Assembly (NCBI GenBank): GCA_947034895.1
Contig: OX344763.1
Location: 29,821,025-29,885,024, forward strand
Length of the DNA: 64,000 nt
Reading direction: 5' to 3'
Origin: Rhytidiadelphus loreus
Lineage: Eukaryota > Streptophyta > Bryopsida > Hypnales > Hylocomiaceae
In this document: positions 35,524 to 47,105 of the stretch, piece by piece
Layout of the letters: the number at the start of each line of letters is the position of its first letter
Numbering within the stretch: position 1 is the stretch's first letter
Notes under the pieces: generated by a model
Told to the model about the DNA's origin: nothing
Seen by the model: only the letters and a program-made list of their open reading frames with translations
The model's database searches: none
Program-made: the position numbers and the translations under genes

Positions 35524-36045
35524 GGGTTGTAGGTGGATAGTTATAGAAGACTAGATGATATTATACCCTCACAACAACTCAAACCGTGATTCAAACCTTC
35601 ATGGACGCATGGTGGACAACTACAAATGCTTAGAATTCACTAGCCTCAAAACATACCTCAACAACAACAACTTCTTCTCGTATATTGGGCAAATTACTTT
35701 TTCCTAAGACAATTGCCATAGAATTGGTGTACAGTGGTCAACAAAAGTGTTCGGACAGTAATGAAGATCCTAAATTAGTAGTCGTAGCTGTTGATTTTTG
35801 CAAATGGCGGCTGATTTTTTAAGCTAATTATGATATTAGAGACAGATGGAAGTCCAGAGAGTGCATGGGTGTTAAAATTGAGCCACTTGCAAGTGAAGCA
35901 AAGGAAAATGTGTCATCCGAGGGTGTCCGATTCAATATGCACAAAAGTTGTGCATTCAAAAAATCTTGCTAATGAACATGTATATACAAAGACTTCTTGC
36001 ATTTTTGAATTCAAAGTGGTTGCTACAGATTACAGTTGATTAGCT

Positions 36046-37695
36046 ATGGCTCCCAGAAGGTCTCTTGATGAAATTCAGTTAGTTTTGGGGATGCATGAGA
36101 GAGGGTATTCTTACTCTGAGATTTTAGTAGTTTTAGGAATTTCTCGAAGCACCTGCCATGATATAGTTCAAAGGTTTACTGTGAGAGGTGATCTGAGAGA
36201 TGCGCATTCACCAAGAAGACCTCGAATTCTTGATAAACGTGAGGTTGTAAGGTTATTACAACATCCATCTACTGGTACAGCTGCAGTAGTGGGGAGAGAG
36301 TTGCAATCTCAAGGATTGGATTTGAGCGATGGCACGGTTTGAAAGAGTCTTCAAAGGTAAGGATTGAAAGTCCATGTGAAGACTAAGAAACCATTACTGA
36401 CGAAAAGCACAAGGCACATCCATATGCATGGGCCGTGGCATAGGTAAAGAAGTGCAGGCATGCAACTTGGATGGACTGGAGTTATGTGATTTTTTCAGAT
36501 GATTTGAAATTCAATTTGTTTGGCTCAGATGGGCGGCAATATTGTTGGAGGAGGATGGAGAGCGTTTGCAGGACAAACATGTGCTACCTACTGTCAAATT
36601 TTGGAGAGGAAGTATTATGGTTTGGGGATGCATGAGCTGGGAGGGAGTTGGCAACTTTCGTCTCATAGAAGGGACTATGGATAGATTTTTGTATCGTGAA
36701 TTTTGGAGATGGAGCTTATGAATACAATACACATGCATGATTTAGGAGAGGAGAATGTTATTTTCTAACATGAAAATGACACCAAACATACTTCTAAGTA
36801 TGTTACAGAGTGGTTGTTGGCACAAAAATTTCAGCTCATTTCACATCCGGCTCAATTGCTTGACTTGAATCATGGGTAATGGTTTGCTTTGGGTATCACT
36901 TTCTAGATACACTAAATAGGTTATTTTTGTTTTAAACCTCCAAAATTTGTCTATTTTGTTCATTTTAATGAAGTAAGAAGACTTTAAAATTAAAATAAAA
37001 AATTCATGCACCTCAATAGGATCAAGATGTATATTCCTATTGAGTTTTCTTAATAATATTGATTTTTTTGGGATCTTTTCTTAGAGGTGAGAAAAATTGT
37101 TGAATTTTAGGATTTGCAGGCATCATAGTGCACAATTTATTAATTTTTTATTAATAAAATTAAATATTTTATGTATTGAACCACTTAATGTAAGTCATAT
37201 CCAAAAGTGATATTAAAATAAAATTATTTGATATTCTAAATGCTTGTTTTTGAGGATTCTAGGTACTTGGGACAAAACTTACTTTTTCAACTAAAAAATT
37301 CAATAAAAATTCTAAAAATTCTTTGATTGTCATGAATTTTTTTTATTGATACATTACAAGTGTAGGCAACTAAAACCACATTTTGTTAAACCATACTTTT
37401 TTATATTAAAAAGTTGAAGTCGTTTGCCATAGTGCAATAGACTGTCATTGTAGTTGAGACAACTTTTTTGGATACGCAAAGCAAACCATCCTCCTCCTAT
37501 AGAATACCTTTGGAATGAAGTAGATCGTCGTATGAAAATATTTGAGAGGAATCCACTAACAAAAAGGATTTGTAGGAGAAACTACAGGAAATTTGGTATA
37601 GCATTGAGGTTGATACTGTAAGGAAGTTGATCATGTCTATGCCTGAAAGAGTTGTTGACGTTTATCAGGAAAAAGGTGGCTATACACGATGGTAG
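36046..37695 (+). pseudogene. Tc1-type transposase remnants
   Basis: The first 98 codons are intact (SLDEIQLVLGMHERGYSYSE, an HTH that recognises the inverted repeats; GISRSTCHDIVQRF) and end at a TGA. The DDE core survives in fragments: SDDLKFNLFGSDGRQYCWRR (first Asp region), a second Asp region near 36755, and a third acidic position in IEYLWNEVD at about 37499. The C terminus reads SMPERVVDVYQEKGGYTRW with TAG at about 37695. Multiple stops and frameshifts make it inactive. Confidence 0.75.
36880..37488. mobile_element. nested non-autonomous element inside the Tc1 transposase (609 bp)
   Basis: TGGTTTGCTTTGGGTATC (36880-36897) is the reverse complement of 37471-37488 with one mismatch in 18. 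It lies exactly between the codons for ...LDLN and ...PIEYLWNE of the transposase, so excising it restores the conserved DLNP-IEYLW order. AT-rich and non-coding. Superfamily unassigned; no clear flanking duplication. Confidence 0.6.
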
Positions 37696-38003
37696 TCATT
37701 TTGAGTAGTTTAGGGTTGTGCCTCCAAGCTCTTAAACTAATTTTGTAGCTCATGGTTCAATTTTCATAGTAAATAAACAAAAAACTTCATTTTTGCATAA
37801 TGAATCATACACCCATTTCATGTGTTTCTTTTTTGGTTAATTTTCTAAGTGACTTTTTTTATTATGAATGTTGTACTACATGTTCATAGAATCTATGTGA
37901 TCTTGTGTTAAAGTTCTTGCAATTTTATAATAACCTCTTAAGGATTGCTAGTTCATTTTGTAGAAAAAAGTATCATGTCCAAACACTTTCGCTGACCACT
38001 GTA

Positions 38004-38733
38004 TGAATCCTAAAATGGCTCAACCAATGCTACTACAATCCCAAGTCCCAACTGCAATGATCAACCAAACTCACATGTGCTTGAATACTCAATATTGAGT
38101 GACTTTATTGCATTTAAACACTTGTTGGTCCTACTTCATCAATTTGGAACTCCAATCTGGACAATCAATTGGTTCCCTGTACAAAATGAATAACCACTAT
38201 TAATAAGACAATAACATAATCAAATCCTAATTTACCTATAGCTCAATTTTTCACCTACCCTAAGTTCCTTCGGCATATTGCACAAGCTCTTCAAGTGGTA
38301 CAAGACCTATAGTCTCCTCCAAGCAAGTTTGAGGATAGCCAAGGAGGTGCATCTACAAGACCTCCTAACTGCTATACAAACTTCACACCATGTTCTCTTG
38401 CATGCATTGTCAAACAACCCAGAAAGACCTCGCAACCATCTTTGATCTTTTCCTTGCTTTTGAAGAATAGAAACTAACTAACCAACATGTGAGATCAAGC
38501 ATAGGCTAATTCACCAAAGGTGACAAAGTTATCAAAGAATTTTTCAAGCCATGAGGTAGTAGGCCATATATGTCAACATCACTAAATTGCAAGACAGAGA
38601 GGAACATTTGCACTACATAAACCATTTTAGCCAAGATTTGTGAACAATTTTACTAAGGGCTAAAGGCTAACATGATATAGAAAACATAAAGAACCAAGAT
38701 TGTGCTTTGGCAAGGAGGATCACAAACAACTAA
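38004..38733. other. spacer
   Basis: No gene or repeat recognised. Confidence 0.4.
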
Positions 38734-41695
38734 TTAACCCCTAAACGTCCAAACAAGGTTTCTTTGGTAACATAGTGATTTTGGGCAACTCACTACATGT
38801 AGAGTTTTTCTTATTTTTCTTTGAAAATTTCACACAATATGGAAACAAGGAGTATCTTCAAGGCCCAAAAGTTTTTATAACTTTTGACTACATGGTTCAA
38901 AAGTTATTGCATGATATGTAATTTTTAGTGTTCAGCGGGCAGTGTAAATGACCTATTCGGATTTAATTTTTTGTTATTTTTGATGATATTTTTGTGTATT
39001 TTTGCATGATTTTGGTTATATTTTGTGTGAATGATGTTCCAAATTGGCAATTTTGGGTGTATATTAACCTATTTGGAGGGTCAGTTTTTGGAAGTTTAAT
39101 TCCAATTCGGAAGCAAGGGTGGAAGTTGTTGAGATGTGATGAGTGGAAGGCATGAATGAAAGATCCGAGTTGGATTGCAAGCTGGTTTATTCCAAGTGGA
39201 ATGGTCTGAGTTTTTGTTCCAAGTTGGAATTGTCATGATCTTGCTCTGGGATATTCCGGTTGTGTTCCAAGTTGGTTTGCGGTGTGCAGTTAGGGTTGCA
39301 GTTATTTCCAAGTTGGATTTTTGTGAAGGAATGCCAATCTGGAAGTTTTCTTTTGAAGTTTTGTTGCGGTTATTTTTGAGGTTCCTATTCGGCAGTTTGT
39401 GGTTTTGAAGTGACGTCCAAGTTGGTTAGGGAACCGCTGTGCTTGAAGTTTTATAAGCTGAGCTTTCCGAATTGGAAGCTACCCAGTGTCGAGTGAGTCT
39501 GCTGTGAGTCCCAGTCCAAGTTGGCTGTGTAATTTCTGTGTTTGGTGTGTTTTATGCTTGATGTGTGTGTTTGTGTCAAGTCGAATGAGCTTGTGTGTTT
39601 CCCAAGTTGGGAAAGTGTTTGCAATAATGTCTGTTAAAGTCCTATTTGGGAGTTGTGGATGAAGGTTGTCCAGGTGATTCTCGTGGAGAGAAGAGGAGGA
39701 GGTTTCTAATTGGAGTTTTAGTGCTGGAGTTTTAAGTATATCATTAGAGTGTTATTAATTTCCAATTTGGGAATGAATGTTGAGTGAATCAGCATAGGTG
39801 AACTGTGATGAAGCAAAAGAGTTTGATGAAGTATTTCCAAGTTGTAGAAGATGATTCCAGCTTAAAGAACAAATAATAGAATGAGGGACAGTGGATTGAA
39901 GAATCTTAAGTCCAAATTGGAAGACTTTTATACAAACCAGTTATGATAGAAAAGAGATTAAATGTAAACAGTGATTTATTCACCAATTCAGATTTATACA
40001 ATGAAAATTTAATCCAGTTGGTGTTTGTGGTGATGATTATGTAATTGATTGATTTACATCAATTTGGAATTGTGTACTTGGAGTCCAAATTGATATGTAT
40101 GCATGTATATATGGGTTTTGGCATATGATTTTGTATGTAGCCTTATGATTTCCAATTCGGTCTGTGAGCCTGAGTGAAGGCGAGGTGTTGCCAAGTCGGA
40201 GAGCTGTATGACAGCAAGGCCAAATAGGAGTCAGAGTTATGTTGTCTGAATGAAATCTCGAAAATAATCCAATTTGGTATTTTAAGAGTATGCAATTGGT
40301 CTAAATTGGGAAGTTATTTCATGAGTGATTAAAGTTTTATGAGTGATAGAAATGGAGAGAAAGAAAATACCCAAGTTGGGTAGAAAAGATTGCAAGTTCT
40401 GTAATTGTCAGAATTTTGAGAGACCAAGTTGTGAAGTTGTGAGACAAAATTCCCAGTTGGTTGGTGAAAGTGTTAATGCTGGGAAGATGGGAGACAAGAT
40501 AAATCAAGTTGGTGAGTGTTCCCTAGTTGAGAGTAAAAAGTTGCAAATTGGAGAAGAAGCAGTGAGTATGCAAGCCCAATTCGGATGAAGCCATGCATTC
40601 TAATTAGCCAAATCAGTGGTTAAAAAGGCAGTTGCAAAAGAACGGACGATTTGGAGAAAGATTGGGTGCCAACTTAGAAGAGAAGATGCTGAATCCAATT
40701 TGGGAAGATAAGCTTAATTATCCATAATTAATAAATTAAAAACAAAAGAGAAAGAATAAGAGAAAAATTAAATAATTATTTAGTAATTAGAGAATGAATG
40801 TAGGATCAATTGTCTATTCTTGGTGTTTGTTTAGGCCAATTAGGTACATTTAGAAACAATCCTATTAGAATTACCTCCCTTGGAACGAACATAACTATTT
40901 GTTGGGTAAATCCAATTAGGTTCCAACCCAATCTACAGGCAGCCTCGGCAGCCCAGGCAGAAAAAAAAACTTCTTTGAAAATCACTTTAAAAATAAATAA
41001 AATTGAAATTGATTCTTTAGATTTTAATATATGTGGTAAGCTTTGAATCATTCCATTTTGATCAATGAGTCAAAAGTTATGAGGAATTTTAGTTTGGGTT
41101 AGTTTGTGGGTAGTTATGGAATCTCTACTCTAAAATAAACTTTGAAGTTCTTTATTTAATTTAGTTTTAAATATTTTTTGGTAAAAAATAAAAACATTAG
41201 GTGTATGTTGTTTATTACAATATTACAACCATTGGGATTGGCATTTTTCAATTCTATAAATAAGTTGTTATCAATTTAGTATTTTTAATCATTCTCTACT
41301 TCTTTCCACTTACTATTTTTTTCCTATATGTTGTACAAATCCAAATGATCTAAAATTTTTCAAGCACGTAGACAACTTGACTTGAGGAATGAATCCAAAA
41401 TGTAACCACCATTTAGGACATTTTTTCATACAAATGTGACCTTGTGAAGTGCAACTGCCCGTATTTTCACAGGGCCAAAAAAAGGATTTTTGTCACTTCA
41501 AACGTTAATATCTTACAATCTACACGGTGGAAAATTCTGAAATTTTTTCCACATCTTTTCAAATTAGTTTACTACAAGATCCTACGGTTACATGTTTCTA
41601 AAAATGTTTTTTTTGTAAAATTTGGTGTTTGTAAATGCAAGGGCAGTTTTGGAGCAGTTTTGGTGAAAACATAGTCTCTGATGTTTAGGGATTAA
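38734..41695. mobile_element. piggyBac-like element split by a solo LTR
   Basis: The left terminus TTAACCCCTAAACGTCC and the right terminus (reverse complement TTAATCCCTAAACATC) both carry TTAA. Sequence 38734-38942 aligns with 46101-about 46315, and 40943-41695 aligns with about 46316-47105, so the two halves form one element of about 960 bp into which the LTR was inserted. No transposase. Confidence 0.6.
38943..40937. mobile_element. solo LTR of an LTR retrotransposon (1,995 bp)
   Basis: It begins TGTAAATGACC, ends CCCAATCTACA (TG...CA with TGTA/TACA inverted ends), and is flanked by the 5-bp direct duplication GGCAG at 38938-38942 and 40938-40942. No gag-pol sequence is present, as expected after recombination between two LTRs. 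The LTR is peppered with CCAAGTTGG and near variants (about 38 sites, mean spacing about 50 bp). An ORF at 40343-40588 follows the repeats and is probably chance. Confidence 0.7.
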
Positions 41696-42640
41696 CATCA
41701 AAAATTGTATCAAAGCTAGAAAGGTCACTATTATGTCATAAGTTCACCATGACATTGAAAGCAATGGCAAATTTGAAGTCTCTGAACCCTAATGGCACAA
41801 CTATAGAGAGGTGATTGCAAGAAACACTTTTCCCATTTTTAGTCTCAAACGACCCTATTTCAGTGAGTTCTATGACTTTTGGAATTATTATTTTTAAATA
41901 AAATAAAATATGGATTTTTTTTAAAGCATTAAAAATTTATCTCTATACTTTGTAAAAATTCAGGGCTAGGAAAAATTTATTTCTAAAAAGTATGCACAAA
42001 AGAGAGTGATGGAAAATGTACATGTCAAGAAAACGAATACTTTGATGTTTGATTCTTAGAAAAGAATGAAAAAACATAATAAACTAAACTAAAATTTGGT
42101 CATTTTTCCTAACTTAAAGGTGCTTCTTCTCAACCATTTGCATCTTTGGGAAAAAAAATTGTGTTCTCTGAATTTTTGCATAGGTAGTGCACTTTGAATA
42201 CATGTGGAACGTGGACACTTTATAATTTTTAAAAATCTCCTCATCATCTTGTGTAACTTTAGTAAAAGACCTTGTCTTCTAATTTTGACCTTCCAATTTG
42301 CATTTTTTGGGTCGAAAATAGAACTACCTTCGCCCCCAATGGCAAAAGTAGACATCCAATTGGGGATGTTTAAAAATACTAAACTAATTTTCAAAAAGTG
42401 CAAAAAATTACTCAGTGTTTACAACTATCACGTGTACCTTCATGTCAAATTTCACATACATTGGACATATATCACAAAAGTTAGAGTTGAAAAAACACCC
42501 GTTTGAAGTCAAAGGGACAAAAAATAGGACAAGTGTTTTTTGCAATTGCCTAAAGTTGTTTTAAATTCCATAGGTCACCATAGGCATTGAGTAGTTCAAC
42601 ATTGTACAAGGACGATTGTAGTTGAAATTTTACCCAATAA
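41696..42640. other. AT-rich region, possibly decayed LINE 5' part
   Basis: No domain readable. It precedes the reverse-transcriptase fragment in the same orientation. Confidence 0.3.
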
Positions 42641-43425
42641 AGTCACCAAATGAATAATTATCTTGCTACACAAGGGAAGAAACAAAGTGTCACTCAATAA
42701 TTGGAGGTTAATTACACTACTCAACATTTCATACAAGATATTTGCTAAGGTACTACACATCAGACTTTAATCAATTTTTATAGAACTTATCTTCCCAAAT
42801 TAGTTTAGTTTCTTCCAATGTGTTTTATTTAAGTCAACATTTTCCTCATCACTTTTGAGATGTTGTATAGCTCACACCAAATAATGTATGCAAACCCTCT
42901 TTTTCCTAAAGCTTGACTTATCTAAAGCTTATGATAGGATGAATTTGCAATTTTTGTTACAAGTACTAATTCAACTAGGATTTTTTCTTCATTTTATTTG
43001 TATAGCCTAGTTATTGTTGACCAATGTCATTGCTAAAGTGAAAAATAATGGGCTATCCACTTAGCCCTTTACGGTCAAAGGATGAGGCAAAAGTTCTTTA
43101 TACCTTTTATCTCGCCTTTTATCTAAAATTGTTTCTGAGATTCTAAATCACACATTCAAAGGTTGCATTTGTTACATTGTCATCCTTGATGGTGTAGAGC
43201 CCTAACCATAGCGCAATATACTCTTCAAACCTCCCTCACTATTAGGGGAGAGGAATTAGTTGTCCAAGCTACAACTGACACCCTACATAGGTTCAACCAA
43301 GCATCAAGTTTACTCATGGTAATGAGTCAATCATTAGTTTATTACTAGCACCTGAGGAAGCCAAACCTCCTAGACTGGGCTTGCAACTATGGGTGGCAAT
43401 GGCTTAGGGAATGGTTGTCTCTAAA
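42640..43425 (+). pseudogene. LINE reverse-transcriptase fragment
   Basis: Translating across frames gives SLNNWRLITLLNISYKIFAK, then LDLSKAYDRM (first catalytic Asp region), LLTNVIAKVKNNGLST with PFTVK, and further on TLHRFNQASSLLM and LLLAPEEAKPPRLG. Order and wording match plant L1-type LINE reverse transcriptases (NWRPITLLN..., LDLxKAYDRV...). The catalytic FADD box is not seen and stops are frequent. The copy is cut off by a TTAA element at 43446. A stretch near 47245 (IRNFYWSSSSEPSKAKVYGR) could be its displaced C-terminal part. Confidence 0.6.
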
Positions 43426-43445
43426 TTGTTGGAGGCACCTTTTGC

Positions 43446-43600
43446 TTAATTCCTAAAGGCTCATTGTCCCCTTGGGGGACAATTTGGAATTTAGGTAGGT
43501 TCCTATGAGCTGAAATTTTACTTGAATTTTTTGAAACTTTTTGTGGATGTGTAGTTTTGTGAGAGCTTTGTAGATATATAATTTTTATTTCAATAATGGA
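43446..43600. mobile_element. truncated piggyBac-like left end
   Basis: TTAATTCCTAAAGGCTCATT followed by GTCCCCTTGGGGGAC matches the left 150 bp of the 6792-7723 element. No right terminus. Confidence 0.45.
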
Positions 43601-44519
43601 TGAAGAAGTTAAAGGTCTTTTTAGACAAATTTCAACTAAAGGAGCAAGTTGGGCTGCCAATATGAATCCTCAAAGGATATGTCAAAGCCCTTGGGATTTC
43701 ATGCCATGTTCACATGGCAAAAATTCTAGAATCAAAGAAATAAACTTACAAATAAATGAGAAAGATCAATGTCATTTGACAATTTGCCATCAAAGAAAAT
43801 CTAACTAGCAATACCTAAAAATAGCTTCACTAGCATATGATGAAAGCCTTAAAGGAGAGTTGTTTTTATAATGAAGTCTATTTTCAATCATAAATCCTCA
43901 AAAGGTATGGAATAATTTGAAGATGAAAACTTCAGAGTGTTCATTGTCAAAACTTAAGAATTGTGTTTGAAGTAAAATTTCAGACCTCATTTAGGCATAA
44001 CATAATAACTTTTATCAAAGACTTTGAAGTAAAAGAAAAGAAATCAAGATAAAGTTCATCTCCAAAAATCTATTTGAGATTTAGATCCTCTAACCAAAAG
44101 TTATGGACAAAATTCAAAGAGGATGTTTGAAAATGTAAAAAATAATTTCCTTCCAAGCTTTCTTAGAAATTTATCCATAACTTTTGATTGAAGGCTTTAA
44201 ATGTCAAACAGATTCTTGGAGATTAAAGTTATTTTGATTTCACAACTTCTTGTACGTCAATTTTTTTTAAAAGTCATTCTACTATGCCTAAATGGGGTCT
44301 GAAATTCTACTTTAAACACAATTCCAAATTTGAATTTAATTGGGAGTGGTTGAGCTCCTACTAATTCTAATTTATATATTCTATAGGGTTGTTCTACTTC
44401 CTACCATCCTATATGTATATATAGAGCTTCTCTTCTAATTTAGAACTCAAAACAAGTTGAAACTACTTCAAAAGCTAGGTGAGGTGTTTCAATGGATTTA
44501 TATTAAAAGAAATTATACT
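43601..44519. other. AT-rich spacer
   Basis: A 70-codon ORF at 43596-43808 is without motif. The flank has repeated AACTTTTGAT-type words on both strands. Confidence 0.35.
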
Positions 44520-45424
44520 TTAACCCTTAAAGGACCATTATTTGTTTAGGGGATACATTGGATTTTGGGCTCAATCTATTGTTTGTCTCAATTTTTGTCA
44601 TGATTTTTTAAAACTTTTTTTGAAGATAGAAAAACTAATTAGCTTCGTGGAAATATAATTTTTTTTCAATTGGTGTCTAGGAACAAAAGTTATGCATAGA
44701 CAAGTTCAAAACAAAGGAGACCAGGCAAAAAAGAATTTGAAAATTTGAATTTTTGAATTTTTTTTCCATAAATTATATTTTTGTCTACATGATAAGCTTT
44801 GATTCATTGCATTTGGATAAGTGATGTAAAAGTTATGGACAATCTTGTTTTTTGGGCAATCTAAACATCTTCTTGAAAAAACTTGTAAGATTCATTTCTG
44901 AATGCAATTCTTACAATTTTTCAAAAGAAAAAGTTCCACATGGTTTAGTTAGCTTTCTAAAACAATCTCACCATTCTGATTAGTGTGTTTTAATTCCATC
45001 TTAGAGATATTAATAATTTATACTTTCCTTCTATCTTGTACCTTTTCTATTTAATAATTTTTTTAAGAATGAAAATTAAGTGTGTGTTTTTAAAAAAAAT
45101 ATTCCTAGACTCACAACTCAATTCTTGAACAAAAAAATTTTAAATTCAAAGTTCATAGTGCAAAACATTTCCACAAATGGTAGTCAAAGTCATCTAAAAT
45201 TTTAGGCTAGTGTTCAAAAAAAGTTTTTTTTCAACTTTGAATGCTAATATCTCTCAATTTGTATTGTCAAACTTTAAAAAAATTTAACACATGATCTCAG
45301 ACAAATAAAGTACAAGATCTTGTGGTGAAATTTTTAATTTTCTTTTTTCTTTTATAAACGCAGCAGAAGTGGCAGTTTTGAGTGGTTTTTGATAGAAAAA
45401 TGGCCTTGGTCCTTTACGAGTTAA
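44520..45424. mobile_element. piggyBac-like non-autonomous element (905 bp)
   Basis: TTAACCCTTAAAGGACCA at the left, and TTAACTCGTAAAGGACCA as the reverse complement of the right end; TTAA on both sides. Colinear with 6792-7723 along its length (shared AAAAGTTATG, TTTGTCTACATG, GGCAGTTTTGAGT). Confidence 0.6.
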
Positions 45425-46100
45425 CTTTCAAGCAACAAAATTACCTCACATTGCATACCTCACTTGGTGTCGTTTCATTGCACATCCATTGTGTGGATGC
45501 CCTGAAACAATGTGGATGAAGGAGGTCAAGCTCAAAGTTCCCAATGGAAGGAATAGGCCAGGATTAGATTAGGAATAGAGGTGAATCGATCTTCCAAAGC
45601 TTGCCTAATGCCTTAGCCTATATATTATTCACATAGTCCTTATTAATTCTAAAGGAAATAGACGATTTTCTTTCCAAATTCTTTTGTGACCTTGTAAAGC
45701 ATTAGTATATCTTTCAATCCATCATTTTGGATTTTCAAGTTTCAAAATTATGTGGTGGAAATTGTGCTTAAAAAATTATGTTGTGCATTGTGAACTTTTG
45801 GACATTGTTACATTGCAAGATTTTTTTGGATGTGCTTCACGTCCTTTTCTTACTTGAATTTTGTTGAAGACATGAATAACATCATTTTGAGTATAATAGA
45901 TTTTTAAATTCAAAATCCATAGCCAAAGAATTTGCCACAAGAAATGGTCAAAGGCATCTGAGATTTTTGGACATAGTGGAAAAAAAACAAAAAAAATTGC
46001 AAATGCTTATATCTTTCAATCCCTATAGCCAAATGTCACCAAATCTTTTCCTCTTCTTCTTCTACAAGTCTACTACAATATCCTATAGTTAGATTTCTTT
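45425..46100. other. spacer between two TTAA elements
   Basis: No gene. Its last 150 bp (AATATCTTTCAATC..., TCTACAAGTCTACTACAATATCC) resemble internal sequence of the TTAA family, suggesting an older truncated copy interrupted by the next element. Confidence 0.35.
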
Positions 46101-47105
46101 TTAACCCCTAAAGGACCAAATTGTATTTTTTGACAATATAGTGGTTTGGGGCAACTTACTACAAATGGAATTCTTATTTTTTTTCTTTAGAATTTCCACA
46201 CAACATGTACCCAAGGAGTACCTTTAAGGCCCAACAATTTTCATAACTTTTGACTACATGGTTCAAAAGTTATTGCATAATATGTAATTTTCAATGCTCG
46301 GTGGACAGCCCAAAAATTTCTTCAAAAATCACTTTTTTCAAAAATAAAAATTTGAAATTGGTTTTCTATATTTATATGTACATGGAAAGCTTTGAATCAT
46401 TCCATTTTTATTTATGAGATGAAAGTTATGAGGTGTTCTAGTTTGTAGGCAGTTATAGATTCACTACTCTAAAATAAACTTTGGAATCCTTTATTTAAAT
46501 CAATTTTTAATATTTCTTGAAAAAAATAAAATCATATGATGTAGATTGTTTATTACTACATTACAATCACTAGGATTGGAATTTTTCAATTCCACAATTA
46601 AATTCTTAACAATTTGGTGTTTTGAATCATTCTCTACTTCATTCTCTACTTATTATTTTTTTCCTATATGTTGTGCAATTCCAAATGATCTAAGTTTTTT
46701 CAAAAATGTATACAATTTGCCTTGAATTATGAATCCAAAAAGTTACCACAACTTTGGATATTTTTTCATACAAATGTGACCTTGTGAAGTGCAGTTGCCT
46801 GTTTTTTGCTGGGCCAAAAAAAGGATTTTTGTCAATTCAAATGCTAATATCTTGCAATCTACATGGTGAAAATTTCTGAAATTTTTTCCACATCTTCTCA
46901 AACTAGAGTACTACAAGATCCTATGGTTACGTGTGTTAAAAAATATTTTTCTTCTAAATTTGGTACTAGTATTAGAAATGGCAATTTTGGAGCATTTTTT
47001 GGGGTGAAAACAAAGCATTTTGTTAAAAATTTTGATGAACACAATAGTAGGTGCAGTTTTGAGTGTTTTTTCATAGAAAAATGGCCTTGAGTCTTTAGGG
47101 GTTAA
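46101..47105. mobile_element. piggyBac-like non-autonomous element (1,005 bp)
   Basis: Left TTAACCCCTAAAGGACC; reverse complement of the right end TTAACCCCTAAAGACTC; TTAA on both sides. This is the uninterrupted sister of the element that holds the solo LTR. Confidence 0.6.

Larger units (their letters stand above)
35732..38001 (+). mobile_element. Tc1/mariner element, decayed, with a nested insertion
   Basis: Termini CAGTGGTCAACAAAAGTGTT and, inverted, CAGTGGTCAGCGAAAGTGTT match over about 25 bases with few mismatches and are flanked by TA on both sides (35730-35731 and 38002-38003), the Tc1/mariner target duplication. The total is 2,270 bp, which is long for the group because of a 609-bp insertion. 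The transposase is read in pieces: an N-terminal paired helix-turn-helix ORF (36046-36342), then broken frames with a DWSYVIFSDDLKFNLFGSDG catalytic block near 36480, an NVIFQHDN-like stretch near 36755, and after the insertion EYLWNEVDRRMK. Confidence 0.8.
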
